Assembly: GCF_900111935.1 (NCBI RefSeq)
Contig: NZ_FOYN01000003.1
Location: 429,800-493,799 of the forward strand
DNA: 64,000 nucleotides
DNA from: Halorubrum sodomense
GTDB taxonomy: Archaea > Halobacteriota > Halobacteria > Halobacteriales > Haloferacaceae
Reading direction: 5' to 3'
In this document: piece by piece, positions 61,587 through 64,000 of the stretch
Layout of the letters: every line of letters begins with the position of its first letter
Numbering within the stretch: the stretch's first letter is position 1
Program-made: the position numbers and the translations under genes
Notes under the pieces: generated by a model
Database searches by the model: none
What the model was told of the DNA's origin: nothing
The model's input: only the letters and a program-made list of their open reading frames with translations

Positions 61587-62569
61587 CGGCCACCCGACTT
61601 CGCGACCGGCGCTTCGGGACCGTCGAGCGCCTCGCTGATCTCGCGGATCAGCTCGATCACCCGGAGCCCGTCCTGCCCGGTGACCTCGGGGGCGGTCCCC
61701 TCGTTCACGGCCGAGACGAACGACGCGATCTCGCCGCGGAGGGGCTCGCCGTTTTTGACCTGCGGTCGCTCGACGACGCTCTCTGAGCGGTACCTGACGT
61801 CGCCGTTCGACTCGACGTAGCCGGGCAGCGAGTGCCGGTGGATCTTCACCGACTGGGTCAGGTAGTCTACCGTCACCCGACAGTCCCGACCGGTGACCGC
61901 GAGTTCGCGGACCTTCTGGTGGGTGATCCGACTCGCGGTCAGCGTGCCTAACACGCCGTTGTCGAGCCGGAGCGTCGCCGTGACGTGGGGGTCCGAGCGG
62001 ATCCCCGCCGCGAACGTCTCGTCGACCTCGGCGTCGAACAGCGACAGGAGGATGTCCAGGTCGTGGATCATCAGGTCCTCGACCACGCCGTCGGCGGTAT
62101 CGCGGTCTATCGGTGGCCCGAGCCGACGGGCGTCGACCGCGAGGACGTTCATCTCCGGAAGAACGTCTCCGAGGGCCCGCACCGCCGGGTTGAACCGCTC
62201 GATGTGGCCGACCTGCAGCCGGAGGTCCTTCCGGTCGGCGAGCGAGATCAGCTCCCGGCCGGTCGCAATGTCGTCGACGAACGGCTTCTCGACGAGGACG
62301 TGCGTGTCGGCCTCCAGCGCCTCCCGCACGACCGACGCGTGGAACTGCGTGGGCACGACCACCGAGACGGCGTCGACCGCCTGAAGCAGCGTCCCCCGAT
62401 TGAGCGCCCGCGTCCCGTGTTTCTCGGCGATCTCTTTCGCCCGGTCCCAGTCGTCATCGGCGACGCCGACCAGGTCGACCGCGGACGACCCGGCGTACAC
62501 GCGGGCGTGGTGGGCGCCCATGCTCCCGACGCCGATGACCCCGACGCGGAGCGGCGCGTCGTCAGTCAT
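61583..62569 (-). CDS. Gfo/Idh/MocA oxidoreductase (WbpB/WlbA-like)
   Basis: 328 residues. Rossmann motif VGVIGVGSMGAHH, then VLVEKPF with the catalytic lysine and a GHIERFNPAVRAL strand typical of the sugar-nucleotide 3-dehydrogenases. It would oxidise C3 of UDP-GlcNAcA to the 3-keto sugar, the substrate of the aminotransferase. Overlaps the neighbour genes on both sides (4 bases with the dehydrogenase; 8 bases with the aminotransferase). Confidence 0.9.
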   Translation of the reverse strand: MTDDAPLRVGVIGVGSMGAHHARVYAGSSAVDLVGVADDDWDRAKEIAEKHGTRALNRGTLLQAVDAVSVVVPTQFHASVVREALEADTHVLVEKPFVDDIATGRELISLADRKDLRLQVGHIERFNPAVRALGDVLPEMNVLAVDARRLGPPIDRDTADGVVEDLMIHDLDILLSLFDAEVDETFAAGIRSDPHVTATLRLDNGVLGTLTASRITHQKVRELAVTGRDCRVTVDYLTQSVKIHRHSLPGYVESNGDVRYRSESVVERPQVKNGEPLRGEIASFVSAVNEGTAPEVTGQDGLRVIELIREISEALDGPEAPVAKSGGR

Positions 62570-63689
62570 TCGCGATCACCTCCGCCTCCGGCAGGCCGTA
62601 GTGGTCGCGGACGGCGTCGGCGATCCGGGTGAGGTCCTCGTCGGTGACACCGGGGTGGACGGGCACCGACACGACCTCGTCGACGATCCGACTCGCCGTC
62701 GGAACCGACGCTTCGTACCCGTCGTACGCCGGCTGGTCCGGGATCAGCGTCGGGTAGTAGACGGCCGTGTCGACGCCGCGATCGTCGAGGTGCTCCCGGA
62801 GCGCCGCCCGGTCCGGACAGCGGATCGTGTACTGGTGGTAGACGTGACGGCGCTCCGGCGGCTCCACCGGCAGCGTCAGCGCCGAGACGTTCTCGAGCGC
62901 CGCCGAGAGCCCCGCCGCGTTCTCCCGGCGGCGCGCGTTGTACGCCGGGAGCTTCCGGAGCTGTTCCACCCCGATAGCGGCCGAGAGGCTCGTCAGTCGG
63001 AGGTTGTGCCCGACCGAGACGTGATCGTAGCCGCGGTCGGCGGAGTCCGACCGCCCGTGGTTGACGAAGCGGGCGGCGCGCTCGGCGACCCCCTGATCGT
63101 CGGTGACGACCATCCCGCCCTCGCCGGTCGTCATGTTCTTCGTGGGGTAAAACGAGAAGCAGGCGGCGTCACCGAACGTGCCGACGGCCGTCCCGTCGTA
63201 GGCAGCTCCGTGCGCCTGCGCCGCGTCCTCTATCAGCGCGACGTCGTGTTCCTCGGCGATGTCGGTCAGCCGGTCCATCTCCGCGGCCAGCCCGTACAGG
63301 TGGACCGGGAGAATCGCAGCGACGTCGTCGGTCGCCTCGACGACGGCCTCGACCGAATCGGGGTCAAGCGTGTACGTCGCCGGGTCGATGTCGGCGAACA
63401 CCGGGCGCGCGCCGCAGAGCCGGACGGCGTTCGCGCTCGCGACGAACGAGAAGGGCGTGGTGACGACCGCGTCGCCGTCGCCGATCCCGACGGCTTCGAG
63501 CGCGGTCTGTAAGGCGGCGGTCCCGTTGGCGACCGCGACCCCGTGGTCGGCGCCGCAGAAGTCAGCGAACTCGCGTTCGAACTCGCGGACGACGGGGCCG
63601 TCCGCCAGTCGGCCGCTCGCTAACACCTCGCGGACGCGCTCGAGTTCCCGTTCGCCGACGTCGGGGTCGGCGATGGCGACCCGGCTCAT
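62562..63689 (-). CDS. DegT/DnrJ/EryC1-type sugar aminotransferase (WbpE-like)
   Basis: 375 residues, PLP-dependent. K184 in FSFYPTKNMTTGEGG is the PLP lysine; IEDAAQAHGA and NGTAALQTALEA are also typical. It would transfer an amino group to C3 of the keto sugar made by the Gfo/Idh protein. Overlaps the acetyltransferase gene by 4 bases. Confidence 0.93.
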   Translation of the reverse strand: MSRVAIADPDVGERELERVREVLASGRLADGPVVREFEREFADFCGADHGVAVANGTAALQTALEAVGIGDGDAVVTTPFSFVASANAVRLCGARPVFADIDPATYTLDPDSVEAVVEATDDVAAILPVHLYGLAAEMDRLTDIAEEHDVALIEDAAQAHGAAYDGTAVGTFGDAACFSFYPTKNMTTGEGGMVVTDDQGVAERAARFVNHGRSDSADRGYDHVSVGHNLRLTSLSAAIGVEQLRKLPAYNARRRENAAGLSAALENVSALTLPVEPPERRHVYHQYTIRCPDRAALREHLDDRGVDTAVYYPTLIPDQPAYDGYEASVPTASRIVDEVVSVPVHPGVTDEDLTRIADAVRDHYGLPEAEVIAND

Positions 63690-64000
63690 GCTATCGTGTT
63701 GGAGTCGTCGAGCGGTTCCGGGAGGTCTCGGTGTTCGGCGGGGACGCCGGCGGCGAGCGTCTCGGGCGGCACGTCGTCGGTGACGACGGCGCCGGCGGCC
63801 ACGAACGCCCGTTCGCCGACGGAGACGCCGGGGAGGACGGTCGCGTTGGCGCCGATAGAGACCGAGTCGGCGAGCGTGGGCCCCTCGAGGTCGCCGTTCC
63901 GGCGGACGGGGTAGGGGTCGTTCGTCAGCACCGCGCCCGGTCCGACGAACACGCCGTCGCCTATCGCGGTCTCCCGGGGGACGTACACGTTCGTCTGGAG
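63686..64000 (-). CDS. Left-handed beta-helix N-acetyltransferase, C-terminal part (WbpD-like)
   Basis: About 104 codons at the window edge; the start lies beyond base 64000. Hexapeptide repeats: IGDGVFVGPGAVLTND, VSIGANATVLPGVSVG, AFVAAGAVVTDDVPP, the pattern of sugar N-acetyltransferases. It should acetylate the 3-amino group using acetyl-CoA. The internal ATG at 63988 is probably not the start, since the frame stays open and in register to the edge. Confidence 0.88.
   Translation of the reverse strand, partial: LQTNVYVPRETAIGDGVFVGPGAVLTNDPYPVRRNGDLEGPTLADSVSIGANATVLPGVSVGERAFVAAGAVVTDDVPPETLAAGVPAEHRDLPEPLDDSNTIA

Noticed and set aside
1-64000. tRNA, rRNA and insertion sequences
   Set aside because: Intergenic regions were read on both strands; no cloverleaf, rRNA core sequence, transposase gene or terminal inverted repeat was recognised. 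Short ncRNAs could have been missed.

Overview
The window reads as chromosome of an extremely halophilic archaeon, most like Halorubrum or a close haloarchaeal relative. It is very GC-rich, the proteins are strongly acidic, starts are often GTG, and many genes look leaderless, with an AT-rich TATA element 26-34 bases before the start codon. The gene content is haloarchaeal: topoisomerase VI, an archaeal shikimate route (ADTH synthase plus DHQ synthase II), PurU/PurS/PurQ, an HTH_10 (Bat-type) regulator, a DUF4212-dependent symporter and AglF. No rRNA, tRNA, insertion sequence, CRISPR array or prophage was seen. Functions rest on motif recognition in the sequence; no database search was possible.

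Layout. 1-8.6 kb: topoisomerase VI (B complete, A cut by the edge), an SDR, a small HhH-GPD-like protein, a cold-shock protein, a CopA copper ATPase and an NAD-binding epimerase-like protein. 8.3-17.5 kb: a C2-acid module on the minus strand (acs2, an unusual recombinase-fold/HTH_10 regulator, acs1, DUF4212 and SSS symporter subunits, UspA, a small membrane protein). 17.8-24.5 kb: a two-component flavin monooxygenase pair, HflX, threonine aldolase, an M32 carboxypeptidase and a membrane protein. 24.6-29.8 kb: aromatic amino-acid genes (trpCBA, ADTH synthase, DHQ synthase II). 30-35.5 kb: an alkyltransferase-like protein without the reactive cysteine, a cytidylate-kinase-like protein, an Lhr-type helicase, a CDP-alcohol phosphatidyltransferase and a membrane protein. 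35.6-39.1 kb: a tight operon of an MDR oxidoreductase, a cysteine-free PTPS/QueD-like enzyme, a glycosyltransferase and a methyltransferase, preceded by a 15-codon leader ORF. 39.4-41.6 kb: purU, purS, purQ.

41.6-64 kb is mainly a surface-glycan region. It starts with a Tat-type GH26-like glycosidase divergent from a zinc-cluster protein fused by start/stop overlap to a processive, hyaluronan/PNAG/cellulose-synthase-type GT2. After a VOC protein come AglF, several glycosyltransferases, an AAC(3)-fold acyltransferase, a NUDIX enzyme, two small HTH regulators, large membrane proteins, and a DUF354 protein paired with an alpha/alpha-toroid-like protein. The last block carries all five enzyme types needed to convert UDP-GlcNAc to UDP-2,3-diacetamido-2,3-dideoxy-mannuronic acid (WbpA, B, E, D and I types); WbpD is cut by the window end.

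The most promising undescribed systems are the synthase/GH26-like/zinc-protein module, the pterin-synthase-like/glycosyltransferase operon with its leader ORF, and the acetate-locus regulator with a tyrosine-recombinase fold beside two copies of an exact inverted repeat.
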